Positions 10,501 through 22,261 of a stretch of DNA of 64,000 nucleotides are shown here, piece after piece. Origin of the DNA: Tipula vernalis (lineage: Eukaryota; Arthropoda; Insecta; Diptera; Tipulidae); the NCBI GenBank assembly GCA_958295665.1, contig OY282560.1:190714061-190778060 (forward strand), given 5' to 3'. The notes beneath the pieces are model-generated. The model had not been told where the DNA came from. It worked only from the letters and a program-made list of their open reading frames with translations, and did no database searches. The translations under genes and the position numbers were made by a program. Every line of letters begins with the position of its first letter. Positions within the stretch are counted from its first letter, which is position 1.

Positions 10501-10674
10501 ACCACTATACTCAAGCCTGATATTCACACTGAAATGGTTTCACCTATCCGCCGATGGCGTCTAGTCGAAAACATTTTTATCGTGCGGAAACATTTTTATT
10601 TTGGTATTTATTGATAGAATGTGTTTCATTTTGCCTGACTGGTAAAGTTAAAATTAAAACTTAATAGTGTGGTT

Positions 10675-12899
10675 TTATTATAAAATTCCGGTCACATATC
10701 TATGTTTTTAGTGCTGATATATCTAGGATGTGTAGCACACGAAGACACAAAATATCAATCTATTCTATGGCGAAATAAATGTAGTGACATTATTCAATCT
10801 TTTAGGCCTCAAACTGTAAAATACGGAACGAGCTCCACACCTTTTCTGGCCACCAGGTGCCTCAAACAACTGGCGATCGATGAAGCATCAAACTTTCCAC
10901 TTGCCAGCAAAGCTGTTATGTCAGATAAGTATTTCGATGATATATTATCTGGATCGAACTCAAAAGAGGGGCTTATGAAGTTGCAACATGAAGTTATTAA
11001 AATGTTAGGTACGGCTGGTATGTCACTTAAAAAATGGTGCTCGAATGAGCCTGATGTTCTACTAAAGGTGTTAGATATACGGATCGTGAACAGGTTCTTC
11101 ATCTGAATGACTCTACTTTCGTTAAACTTTAGGCATGTATTGGCAACCAGATGTGGATATGTTTCATTTCCGAATTTTTGATCCTCTAGGACTTGTATCA
11201 CCAGTTATCACTGTGGGAAAAATCTTCATGCAAAACCTTTGGGAGCTAAAACAAGATTGAGATGCCTCTTTGCCTCAAGAACTTCACACCAAATGGACGA
11301 CATATCGAGCTGAGCTTTCGAAATTAAACTTACTTCAAGTAAAACGTCATCTGTTTGCAAAAGACTCACCAGACGAAGTAGAATTACACGGTTTCGCCGA
11401 TGCCAGCGAGTCTGCTTATGGAGCGGCCATCTACACTCGTAGTATTAACAAAAATGGTGATGTTATTGTATCATTACTGTATTCTAAGTCTCGCGTAGCT
11501 CCTCTACGAAAGACGACCATTCCGTTTAGAACGTTGTGCTGCTCATCTGTTAGCCATTCTAGTTAGCCGAATCCTTCCGATCCTGAACGTCAAGGTCAGT
11601 CACACTATATATTGGACCGATTCTGCAATCATTTTGTACTGGATCAAGTTTCTGGTGCCTAGTTGGAAACCGTTCGTCTCAAATCGTGTGGCAGAAATTC
11701 AGCAGCTTAAAGACATCGATAACTGGAATCATGTAGAATGAAAATTGAATCCAGCAGACAGTGTTTCACGTTGTCTCATGCCTAGAGAATTTCTACAATC
11801 TATATTGTGGTTCAATGGACCTGCGTTTTTATCATTGCCAGATAAATGTAAATCACCAGCGCAAGTCGAATCATATAATGACGTACCCGAGCTGCGAAAG
11901 TACAAGGCTGCAGATCGTTGCGTAACGTCATTACTTATGTTAACTGGTTTATTAATAATGCGAGACCAGTGAGAAATAGCAACGAATGCAGGTCCGGCCC
12001 CTTGTCATCCAATGAACTCAACATGTCCATGCTATTGATTGCCAGGATAATACAACGGAGAGCATTCGGGAATGAAATCGTTGATCTGCAGAAGGGACAT
12101 CCCATTTCACGAAAGAGTCGTCTTATTTCCCTTTCTCCATTCCTAGACGACAAAAATATTATTCGTGTTGGTAGTCGCCTTAATAAGTCTAATTTGTCCT
12201 ATACATCCAAACATCCTATCCTACTCCCTCCCGAACATCCATATACTTACAATCTCCTGTATTTTTATCATTATAGATATTTGCATTTAGCCCACAAACA
12301 ATGTTAGCCGCCGTCCGTGAGGAATATTGGTCACTTAATGGAAGACGTCTCGCTTCAAAAGCCTTTCGACACTGTTTCCGATGTTTTCGATTAAGGGCGA
12401 AATCAAGACAACAAATGATGGGTAATCTGCCAGCACTACGAACAATCATTGCCCCCCCCCCATTTACTTCAACTGGATTGGATTTCTGTGGATCGATTTC
12501 CATTCACTACAAACTACTACTTGGCATTTTCAGCCCCCCGCTACTCCACATTTTGGTGGACTCCATGAAGCCGCAGTAAAGTCCAGTAAATTATTATTAA
12601 AAAGGACAATTGGCGATGCATCATTGACCTTTGAGGAGATAAACACGGTCATTAAGCAAATTAAAGCAATCCTAGAAGATCTTCAGCCACTTATACCAAA
12701 CCATTTCCTGATTTGACGTCGTCTCACCACTATACTCAAGCCTGATATTCACACTGAAATGGTTTCACCTATCCGCCGATGGCGTCTAGTCGAAAACATT
12801 TTTATCGTGCGGAAACATTTTTATTTTGGTATTTATTGATAGAATGTGTTTCATTTTGCCTGACTGGTAAAGTTAAAATTAAAACTTAATAGTGTGGTT
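10675..12899 (+). repeat. Tandem duplication unit, copy 2 (about 2,225 bp) with the same broken BEL RT/RNase H/integrase
   Basis: This repeats the RT (10702-11106), RNase H (11270-11566 and 11745-11972) and integrase (11918-12307, 12301-12579) fragments of copy 1 at a constant offset of 2,226 bp, falling to 2,225 after the C-run. The one-base shorter C-run at about 12452-12461 changes which downstream frame stays open. Gene content and defects are otherwise the same as in copy 1. After 12900 the sequence diverges into unrelated DNA. Confidence 0.9.
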
Positions 12900-12900
12900 T

Positions 12901-15600
12901 GATCAATATAAATAATCTTGTGGTGTGATACAAGATCATGTTCATATAGTTTGGGTTCGGAATTTACGTCTACAATCTCAAAAAGGCTTGAGATTTCAAC
13001 AACACATGATTATTTAGTGAAACAGTTGAGAAATTGAAAACCAATCCACATTGAACATCCCAATTAGCGACGTAATAAACAAAAACAAAATTCCATGTAT
13101 TTCTCCTTCACATACACGATAAAATATTAAAACGTAGATTACTTTCGTAAAATAATTTATTTACAAATTATCGCAAATTAAGTTATTACATCTCACCAAT
13201 TACATACCATAACCAAATACATAACGTAAATATTTTTCAATAAACTTATCTTGAATAAATTCGTGATTGCTTAAAGGGAATATCATTGTACATACATACA
13301 TATATTAATTTAACAGAAGCTACAGTAAATTATAACTAGCTATCATCGAAACTAATTGCAGAAAAAAAATTATTCGCCCAAAAATTACGTCTCTCAAGAA
13401 GGGTAACATTAAAACTGCCATTCTACTCCTCTCATGGATAAATTAATTTAAACATTACAATTCAAATGATAAAGTTTTTAACAAAAAATAAACTCATAAA
13501 AAATACAGAAAACGGTTTATTTTTGTAATATACGATCATGTATGATCTTTAAAAAACAAAACAACTATAAATCGAACATGTTTTTTTATGTATATTATTA
13601 AAACCAAAGATCATGTTGTTTTTCTTGTAATTTTCTTAAAAAAAAAAAAAAAAAATTAATGATTCGTTTTTGGAAATATAACACAGCATGTGATCGATTG
13701 ATTTGTAAAATATACAAAAGAATAAGAAAAAAATAAAAAAATGTACGATCGTTATCAATAATATAAAACAAAATTACAAGACAATATTTTATTTTGTTTT
13801 TGATTAAGTTTTAAATGGTTTTGTTTTTATATCGTTACCACAACTTGAGTGATAATTTAATTTTAATTGTTTGGGACGGTGTAATGAACTGCGCGCGAAT
13901 AAGGAAGATCGCAATTTTTCGCTTGGTTATATGTATGTATATTCATTAAAATGTGATAAGAAGCAGCCTGCGCGATTTCTCCTTTCTTTTCTCTGTTTAT
14001 TTGGAAATTTAAAAAAAATTCTTCAAATAGCAGGTATGTACCTAAATTAGATTACCAGAATTTAAAATATTTACTTATCATCTTTGTTTCCAATTTGACG
14101 AATATTTAGTGTATTCGATGAATAATATTATTATTTTTGTTACGTTTTACAAAATGATCGAGGATGATTATTATTTGATACTACAACTACAACAGATGCT
14201 TCCATCCAATTGGATTTTGCCTCAATCGTTCAGTAGGATTAACATCGTTCGGTAAAAGTTTAGGCTAATAGATTATCATAAACTGAAATTTTGGTACCTA
14301 AAAGTCTATCAATCAACATTTTTGAGGGTGATAACTAGGCTTAGGATTCTTAGGTACAAAATTTTTTTTTTTTTGGAAAATCCAAACCAAAAATTTGTTT
14401 GATATTTATTCGATTTAGAACAATAAAAGGCGAATGAGCCACATATATTTAAAAATTTTCGCTTTCAAATATTATTAATTTTCCTTCGAGAAATCCGTAA
14501 TTCGACTTAATTAGCTTAACATTTTATAAAGCAAAGGAGTTTAAGCCAAAAGATATTTTTTACAAGCTAAACCAAACGTAAAATTAAAATAGCTCAATTG
14601 TTTACTGTGCAATATTTGACGATCAGGAGTTCTTGTCGAAAAGAAAATTTTGCAACTGTTAATTTTATTCATACGTAAAATGTACGAAAAGGTAGTTTTT
14701 GTTTAAAAGGTACAATAATTTTGTCGACAACCTGGCTAAGCTATTGGTCTGAGCCGTCCCAGAATTATTCAAAGTTCCATTAAAATATTCAGAGTTCAAA
14801 GGAAAGTATATAGCTTGAATTTATGGTAACATGCATTTTAGACCTATTTAAGGGATAAAACAAGTTTACAGGCGATTTGACTTGACCTGACCTGTTGTAA
14901 AGTGACTGTAAAGTTAAAATAATTTATACCGCCTATATTGCTATAAAAAATTACCCTAGTTTAGCATGTGGTTGAGTCGCGCGGACTCATTTTAATTTCT
15001 AAAGCTAAAAAATAACCAAAAAATAAAATTGTATAAAAATTGAGATTTATGTATCTATTATTAGAATCATCTACTTATAATTTTTGACGTAGAACTACGC
15101 CTGTTAGCGAGGTACAATATATAAGTTGCATATAACTTTGTGAGACTGCATTTGAAACTGCATGTTTTGTGACTTGCCATGTCGTTCATAGCAGACACTT
15201 AAAAATATCGACATCTACAAAAATCTTAATTATTTTAACTTTAATGGCGCATACTCGAAAATTCATTTCAGTAACTTTTATGGTAATTTCGCAACAAGCG
15301 AACTTGACGGAGATAAACTTTTCTCAATATTTTGGTAATTTTTTTCCCCTCCATACCAACTTAAAAAAACATATTTTCTTTTTAGTTTTGCTTAATATTT
15401 TGCTCAATGTATTTTGATTGACATTTCTCAAACTTTGACGTTTCCAAACTGTCTTTCTCGTATCCTTGTGTAAATAAGTTGATGTCAGTTAGATATTTGT
15501 GCGAATTTAATTAATTTTGTATACCGGTGATTTTTCGATTTAATTAGTTTCATTTTGTTATTATAAATAATAATCAATACATTGTTTCATTTTATTTTCT
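12901..15600. other. AT-rich stretch without supported genes
   Basis: There are no conserved coding motifs on either strand. It contains an A16-type run near 13640, T-runs near 14370, and fly-like ACATACATACATAT at about 13291-13305. A short plus-strand frame at 15169-15417 is low-complexity, with no family resemblance. The 5' flank of the Harbinger transposon should begin somewhere in 15.0-15.7 kb, but I could not identify its terminal inverted repeat. Confidence 0.5.
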
Positions 15601-15757
15601 TTATAATATAAATAATAATTTTCTCATTTTAGTTTTGTTGTTGTTAAATATTAAATATATTTTTTCGTTGTCGTTATTAAAGTTAAATCCTCTTTTTTTT
15701 GTTACCGTTATATATTCTTTAATTTACTTCTTAGATTTTTCGTTTTTTTTTTTTATA

Positions 15758-17406
15758 ATGTCGGAAAGCGAACAACAACTGTCTTTTTCAAGACAACCCA
15801 ATCTGTCTTTTTCAAGACAACTACAAAATCTGTCTTTATTAAGACAACACCAACTGTCTTTATCAAGACAACAAATGTTAGCGGTGTTATCCAATGACAT
15901 TGTTGCGGCCCAAGCAGCGATTGCGGTTTTATTGACCAACGACATGAGTTCTTCTCGAAGAAACCGTCGTTTTGCTGTCAATCCAGTAAATCGCAGGAGA
16001 TCTCAACATCGATATTTCCATAATTTGGTAAATGAAATGAGGTTGACGGATACAACCTCGTTCTATAATTTCCTCGAATGACACCCACTGTTTTTGACGA
16101 GCTGCTGACAATTGTTGGATCTTTTATCCAACCGATCATGTTAAGTGACAGAGTAATATCTGCATGTGAAAGGTTATCACTAACTTTAAGGTATACATTA
16201 AATTAGACATTATATAGACACGAAATATAATTTATTTTTAATTTTAGGTATCTGGCTAGCGGAGATAGCATAATCTCTATTGGCCGATATGGCTACTGAG
16301 TTGGACAAACAACTGCGTCCCAAATAATTAGGCAGACGTGTTACATATTGTGGGATAAATTAAAATTCTTTTGTTTCCTCAACCCACCTCTGAAATGTGG
16401 TTATCCATTTCTAGGGATTTTTATGAAAGGTGGAACTTCCCAAATTGCTTAGGAGCTATGGATGGTAAGCATGTAATTATTCAGGTAATATTTGTAAACG
16501 TATACGATACCTTATATTGTTTATTAATTAAATATATATTCTGTTTGTTATAGGCATTTGGGAATTCTGGCTCGGTTTATCGCAATTATAAACACAGCCA
16601 TAGTTAAGTTATCCACCTCTTTTGGTACACTCTGTTACGAATGAGCTTTTGCTCAAAATAGAGTGTATCGAAAGTTAAAAATTTAGAAGTCAACAATAAA
16701 TAAATAAATAAATAAATAAAAAAAAAAAAAAAAAAAAAAAATATTATTTGCGGTTTGTGATGCCAATTATAAATTTATTATGTTGGATATCGGGGCAAGC
16801 GGCCATAAGGGCGATAGCACAATATTCCGAACCAGTGACTTCGGAAAAGCCCTTATGAATGGTGGTAACGAATTGTGCTTACCGCCACCAGCTTGCTTGC
16901 CCAACACATCTGACACTGTCCCGCACGTATGTGTTGGAGATGAAGCATTCCCATTGCTGGTAAATTTATTGCGCCCTTATCCAGGTCGCAACACACGAGT
17001 TTTGCCTCAAGATCAAAATGTGTTTAATTACCGCCTGTCCCGGCCCAGACGTGTAGTGGAAAATGCATTCGGAATTATGGCCGCCAAATGGCGTATATAT
17101 CGGCGGCCCATTCTTGCTAGTAAGCCAACTGTGCTTAACATAATCAAAGCCACAGTTGTGCTCCACAATTGGCTCCGGGACAACGCCAATTCAAATTACA
17201 TGTCCACAGATTTGGTGGATAGTGATGTGGGTGGGAATTTGCGACCTGGAGCTTGGCGTTCGCAAGGTAATGCACAGGGAATGCAGGAAATTGGAAGGGT
17301 TGGTTCAAACAACCCAAATAGAACAGCTTCAGACGTGCGGGCAAAATTCAAATATTATTTTAATTCGGCAGATCGACTACCATGGCAAGAATCTTCGTTG
17401 CACTAA
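15758..17406 (+). pseudogene. PIF/Harbinger transposase (DDE_Tnp_4 type), spliced and broken
   Basis: Exon 1 starts at the ATG at 15758 (MSESEQQLSFSRQ) with four repeats of a (LSFSRQ/LSLLRQ)-like hexapeptide. A 1-base shift near 16070 leads to MTPTVFDELLTIVG, a hallmark of the family. Two short GT-AG introns are visible (about 16191-16247 and 16485-16554). The catalytic block NCLGAMDGKHV has the first Asp at about 16461. After the inserted retroposon, CDANYKFIMLDIGASG and then VENAFGIMAAKWRIYRRP (Glu) complete the DDE set, and HNWLRD follows. The 208-residue C-terminal part (16780-17406) is intact. Breaks are a frameshift at about 16070, a TGA after GRYGY near 16299, a frameshift near 16375, and the insertion at 16605-16740. 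Confidence 0.85.
16605..16740 (+). mobile_element. Short retroposon 3' end inside the Harbinger transposase
   Basis: About 136 bp of foreign sequence separates NYKHSHS from LFAVCDANYK in the transposase. It contains a stem-loop (TACACTCT 16626-16633 with AGAGTGTA 16660-16667; TGAGC 16642-16646 with GCTCA 16651-16655 around a TTTT loop) and ends in (TAAA)n plus a poly-A run. That layout is expected for the 3' end of a non-LTR element or SINE whose RT recognises a terminal hairpin. A clear target duplication was not found. Confidence 0.65.
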
Positions 17407-17756
17407 TAATTTTGTAAGTTTAATTTAATAAAACTTTGATATTAAGATTATTAATTTATTGTATTATATATTTCCACAGGACACACAGCATTAAATTCGG
17501 ATAATGGTTGGATAAAACTCTGCAGCATGGTCAGCAATGCATATAAAAGACAATAAGATGTGTCATAAATGCACATGTTCGATCAAGGTAACACAAATCA
17601 GACATTAAATTAAAATTACATTGTTGTTCAGGTGTAAAAAATTCATTTAAATTTAAATATTATTAAATTTTATAAAAAAACAAAAATATAATAAATGTTG
17701 TAAATACTGTAAAATGAAAACGAAAAACATATAATAATAAAAATAAAAAAACTAAC

Positions 17757-18274
17757 AATTTATTTATTCATTTTAGCCTGTCTTTTCGCTCTCTCCTCTG
17801 CAAGCCCATTCCGCCAATTTAAATATACAGAGTGCTGCTCCTCCTCACTCCAAGTTTTAATCTCATCTTCAACTCCCATGGCGAAATTAAAACCTGGAGT
17901 GAACGCAGGCAAATTTTGGGCCGGCTGGACAAGAAGCTGTTTTGATATGTCGTAGTGGTTGTCCATCCGACCCAAAATTTTTTCAACAGCTTCTGCTGCC
18001 GTTCTGCACAGCTTCGGCTCGGAACTTTTTTTTGATTTTTTTTTTTTTGATGTCCAATCTCTTTGTCCAAGACGATCTCTAAATCAACATCAGACAATTC
18101 GGCAGCAGTCCTATCAAATAATGTTTGAAAGGAATTATTTGGTAGTGCTGCCGATTTTGATGTGCCAGGCTGCGACGAAGATTCGGCCGAAAAACTTTCC
18201 TTTTCTACGGGGACTTCTTTCGGCGCTGCCGAAAATGTGTTTTCTCTTGTTCTACAAAGTAAATGAAAACTCAT
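17757..18274 (-). pseudogene. Harbinger second protein, C-terminal exon
   Basis: On the minus strand, a polypyrimidine-AG acceptor-like site at about 18256-18262 precedes TRENTFSAAPKEVPVEKE and a Ser-rich linker. Basic and acidic segments follow: DLEIVLDKEIGHQKKKNQKK. Near 17975 a shift moves to a second frame (GRMDNHYDISKQLLVQPAQ, later TWSEEEQHSVYLNWRNGL) that ends at 17760 with a basic tail. The two frames together look like one linker plus C-terminal helix. The frameshift position and the join to the upstream exon are inference. Confidence 0.55.
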
Positions 18275-18598
18275 TTATAACAAGTTAAATATTTATATAT
18301 TAATATTCAACTTACTATATAGGTACTTTAAAAAGAGTCCGCTATATGTTTAAAAAAGGAACAAAAAACAGAACATCAAATTAAGAGTAATAATTAATAA
18401 ATATACTTGCAATATAATAGTTATTCAATATATTTGCATTGATCTACAGAATAATTTTACTTACTAATAATTTTTTTATTTTTTTACCACTAACTACTTA
18501 TTACATAATAACAACCTTATGCATCAAATAAATAATTTTATTTAAATAAATATTAATTTAGAAAAAAGAACAAGTAATTATATTGTAATTAAATATAT

Positions 18599-18919
18599 TT
18601 ACTCGTCATCACTATCTGCTTCAAAAAAACGCATTTCTTTTAAGAAGCATTTAGTTGTTTCGCTTATAATTTTGTATTCGCTTCCACTTTTGTCCCGCTG
18701 GCTAGCTCTGAGGCGGGAATATTTTCCTTTGAGGCGTCTCCACAATGCCATTCATTCATTAGACGTTAGCCCCAAAGCATCCCCTACCTCAGTCCACTTA
18801 AGCCTACGAAGCGTATTGTTTTTATACAACCTGTGTTGTAGCTGCCACAACATTTCCCGACCCTCCTTTTTCAACTCGTTTATTAAATTTTGCTCCTCTT
18901 CTGTTAAAGTTATATTCAT
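18599..18919 (-). pseudogene. Harbinger SANT/MADF-like DNA-binding protein, N-terminal exon
   Basis: From the ATG at 18919 the frame reads MNITLTEEEQNLINELK, then REMLWQLQHRLYKNN, KWTEVGDALGLTSNE, MALWRRLKGKYSRL and KEMRFFEADSDDE before the TAA at 18599. The tryptophan spacing (LWQL, KWTEVG, LWRRLKGKYSRLR) is that of Myb/SANT-like MADF domains found in the second gene of Harbinger elements. A single TGA interrupts it after TSNE (about 18752). It would bind element ends or carry the transposase to the nucleus in an intact copy. Confidence 0.7.
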
Positions 18920-18989
18920 GCTGTGTACATAAATTAAAAAAATATTATTTACTTTATGAGCGAATTGTGTTAACAAAAAAAAACCGGTG

Positions 18990-20051
18990 TATAACTCTCA
19001 CACAAACGTCCTAAATTTAATTGGAGGAAAGAGGTCATGTATATATTATAAATATTGGTAAGATTTAAAAAACAAGGAAAAAAAATCCATACTTTGTATC
19101 AAATGAGGAACCCATTTTATAGATAACGCAGTAGTAAATCGTTCTTAATCGATTTCGATTCCCTATTCGGTTGATCACAAAAATACACTTATTGTTGCTG
19201 ATTGCAACGTTTAACCACACATTATAATTTAACACTAACGATGATGATTTATATAAAATTAATTTGGTGGACTGACTGCATTTGGAACATGCCGTCGGGT
19301 TTCAGATTGTATACAATTTTACGTCTCTGCTACATTTGAGTTAGTATATATTTCCTTATGGATATATAATCTTTGTAGCAGCAGACAACCAGACAAATTC
19401 TTTTATCTGAACGTATTGATATTTAATACGTCCATTAAATAAATTTTGAATTTGTTGTTACAAAATATTTTTTTCATTAACCACGAATTTTTTAGTTTTA
19501 TTTAACACAACACTACACATTACTATGAGGGATAAAAGTAAAACCGCTAGGAACTTGAGTTTATGCATGTGAATATATGCCATCTGTAACAGCTCATAAC
19601 CACAAAAATCGTGACGAAAAATATTCAGGTTCAAGAATTATCGTACATCAAAGTTTAAATATGAGTTGAGCAAATATGAAACCTTTACAAATGCTTAAAA
19701 CCCTACAACAGTTAAACATTTTGTTATATATTATTTGTCATTTCGTGCTTGGCATACTAGAATGTATTTGTTTTTGTAATAATAAAAACTGCCGAAAACA
19801 ATTGATGTGCTGAATTATTTAGAATTATGTATTTAATTTAAAACAAAATTTTGACAGTTTTTGAATTAGTGAATTTTGTTTCAACACAGCAGTGCACAAA
19901 TAAATTTTTTTTTTTTTTTTTTTTATTTGAAATATAGTATGTAAGTACAAATCATTCATTTTAATATAACCCTGTCTACATTTGTTTAAATTAATCGGAT
20001 AAATAATTTACATATGTTTTTGTAAAATTAACCAGATTAATCGACATTTTT
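18990..20051. other. Spacer without supported genes between Harbinger and Helentron
   Basis: AT-rich sequence with a long T-run at about 19906-19924. No coding motif or RNA gene is visible. It should contain the right end of the Harbinger and the left end of the Helentron, but neither terminus could be recognised by eye. Confidence 0.5.
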
Positions 20052-21230
20052 ATGGACCCGAAAAGACGTTTGACTCATGCCGACCGTTGCAAACGCTATA
20101 ACGATGCCTAAACGATCGCGTATAAATAAGGCCGATGCCAAACCCCCTCGTCACAATCAGCCCATTGCGACTACTTCTAGTGCACAAATCGATGGCGCAG
20201 AGGAGCCCGATTACGTAAAGCCAACAACTTATGTGAATTGTTATAAAAAAGCAACCGCGCAATTCTACAAATTATTTACTAACAATGAGTTTGGTCGAGT
20301 ATGCGACGTCTGTGATCGGTTGTGGTTAGCGAATGATTTGCGTTTGATAGATGAGAATAAATATACAGTTATTCGTAATTTGATTCCCAATATTATGACG
20401 ACTCACTTTAAAGCGTGCGTGTCGAAATATAACGGCTTCACATTCCAGATTACCCAAACGAATTGCCGCCGCTGGATTGCATCGCTGAACGTCTGATAGT
20501 GCCACGGCTGCCATTTATGCAGATTCGTCGGTTGAGGCACGAGACTGGAAGCTAAGGCATCGTGGGACAGGTAGTAAACGTACCTGTTGACGTAAACAAC
20601 ATGGTTCAACAACTACCGAGACAACTAGATGCCGATTACACGTATAACGTCAACATGAAGGAACACACGATACACAAGACTTCTTATCTGTCTGGTTTTA
20701 TGAAGCAGGCGACGGTGAAGAGTTGGTTGAATTATCTTATTAATACTCCATTATACAATTATACAAGCACTTCAACATTACGATAAATCCAGCAGCGCTT
20801 AATGAAGGTAACTGGCAGAGACACACTGATGAAGGAAATTTCCCACAGAACGATCTGGACATTTTAGAAAAGATAGCACACAATAACGATGCCGAGTTGT
20901 TTATTGGTCATCAACACACCATGACATGGAATGAAGATCAGTGCTTGGATATAGCTCCCGGTATGAATCAACAACCATTGTCGATTATCTATGATGACTA
21001 TGCAGAAAAACTATCTTTTCCGGCGATTTACTTTGGACGAGCCAGAGTGTTTCGGCGGGGTGTGCGCGTGATCGTCGTAAAGTCACACCACAACATATAT
21101 TGTACATGGCGAAGAAGATATTAAAGTTACGTGTAACAGTAGGACTGTATAATACGTTCAAGTGTCAGGGATTGACCGCCAACATTACACGCAAGATGGT
21201 GGAAGACCGACAATTTTTAAGAAGAGTGCG
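20052..21230 (+). pseudogene. Helentron Rep-Hel N-terminal region
   Basis: An ATG at 20052 gives MDPKRRLTHADRCKRYND before a shift; the frame from 20077 takes over with basic residues (MPKRSRINKAD). FGRVCDVCDRLWLANDL (about residues 71-87) is the characteristic cysteine motif of this family. After a frame break at 20496, NVPVDVNNMVQQLPRQLD and HTIHKTSYLSGFMKQATVKSWLNYL follow in 20562-20786. A further frame holds FNITINPAALNEGNW and EKLSFPAIYFGRARVF (20770-21050). These conserved blocks lie upstream of the nuclease. Their biochemical role is not firmly known. Confidence 0.75.
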
Positions 21231-22200
21231 TTAAAAAGAATTTGTCTTTTTTAAAGTCGATACCTAACTCGGTACAATATTGGGCTCAGCGTAAGAAAGA
21301 CCTATTTGCTGTGATTAGGCAGTTAGGCAAACCGACTATGTTTCTTACGTTAAGTGCTAATGAAATCCGTTGGCCGCACTTGTTGCGTACGTTACATAGA
21401 CTTAAAACTTGCATTGGAGCCAACCTATTGGAAGATGACCTATTGGATCCGTTGCAACAATTAAATGCCCTGCAGCGTACGAACCTTGTCAATGAAGACC
21501 CAGTAACTTGCTGTATACACTTCGATCGTCTGGTGAAAACCATCATGGGCATCTTGTCATCACCTAAAGGCTTCAATGCTTTTGGTCGATATCGAGTCGT
21601 CGATTATTGCAAGCGCATTGAATTCCAACATCGAGGTAGTCCACATGCTCACATATTTATTTGGCTGTAAAACGATTCCAGAGAAACGGTTAGTGAACAG
21701 ATGCCTGAGCCAGTAAAACTAATTACCGACCTCTGCTCCGTGTCCAATGACGACAGTATGTTGAGCGAAGCACAGTATGCACGACAAATACACAGGCACA
21801 CATTTACGTGTTATAAAAAGAATAACAAGTGCTGTCGATTTAATATTCCATACTGGCCAATGGAAAAAACAGGAATTTTATTACCTATCACCAAAGGCGA
21901 CAGTCGGCGGGAAATTTTAGTTAAACGCGCGCGAAAATTGCGGGAGCTACTGGAACAAAAATCTTATGATATATACGTTGGAAACATTCTTAGTTGACGG
22001 AAACGTAACATTACCGTACTATTTGGACTATGTGCGGGCATCGATTAATCGATCATCTGTTATGTTTAAGCGAGGAATGAGACAGCTATGGACAAATTCT
22101 TTTAACCCACATTTAGAGGAGTACTCTTGTGCAGCGTACGTTGTCGAATATGTGAACAAAACCAATCGAGGCATATCAAATGTTCATCGTCAATATTGAT
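21231..22200 (+). pseudogene. Helentron Rep (HUH endonuclease) domain
   Basis: The frame 21242-21670 is the Helitron-like N/Rep region: YWAQRKKDLFAVIRQLGKPTMFLTLSANE, later the paired-histidine motif HRGSPHAHIFIWL at its end (metal-binding HUH). After a stop at 21670 the next frame (21701-21997) continues with KLITDLCSVSND and CCRFNIPYWPMEKT. A third (21966-22199) contains CAAYVVEYVNKTNRGIS, with the two Tyr residues of motif 3 that would attack DNA. Both catalytic motifs are therefore still present, separated by a nonsense codon and a frame change. Confidence 0.8.
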
Positions 22201-22261
22201 CGAGTTGCAGAGCGATAACCCGGGTCATGATTACACCACTTTTCTTAAGACAATCAGCATC

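Larger units (their letters stand above)
8449..10674 (+). repeat. Tandem duplication unit, copy 1 (2,226 bp)
   Basis: Copy 1 and copy 2 match base for base over the parts I compared, with period 2,226 bp. The only difference seen is a C-run in the integrase region (11 C at about 10226-10236 versus 10 C in copy 2). The junction shares only 2-3 bases (TT/TTT) between unit end and unit start, so there is no long homology to explain it. Because the two copies share every stop and frameshift, the duplication occurred after the element had decayed, or it is an assembly artefact. Confidence 0.9.
6890..12900 (+). mobile_element. BEL/Pao LTR retrotransposon remnant with internal tandem duplication
   Basis: In order: gag zinc knuckles, an aspartic protease (DSG), the BEL-type pre-RT segment, RT, RNase H, an H2C2 integrase segment and a truncated integrase core. 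This arrangement and motifs such as LPHHCVLKP mark BEL/Pao. Many stops and frameshifts make it non-functional. The part from 8449 onward occurs twice in tandem. The 5' LTR and most of gag are missing at the junction with the Gypsy element. After 12900 unrelated AT-rich sequence begins and no LTR was recognised. Confidence 0.85.
15600..18990. mobile_element. PIF/Harbinger DNA transposon (two convergent genes)
   Basis: A plus-strand DDE transposase gene (15758-17406) and a minus-strand SANT/MADF-like gene (18919-17757) converge tail to tail, which is the usual two-gene plan of animal PIF/Harbinger elements. In such elements the second protein helps nuclear import and DNA binding of the transposase. 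Both genes carry breaks, and the transposase is split by a small retroposon. The outer limits given are approximate because terminal inverted repeats and the 3-bp target duplication were not found by eye. Confidence 0.8.

Noticed and set aside
15724..15981. Minus-strand Cys-rich frame over the Harbinger transposase start
   Set aside because: The CCLDKDS-type repeats are the antisense of the plus-strand (LSFSRQ)-type repeats; no independent support.
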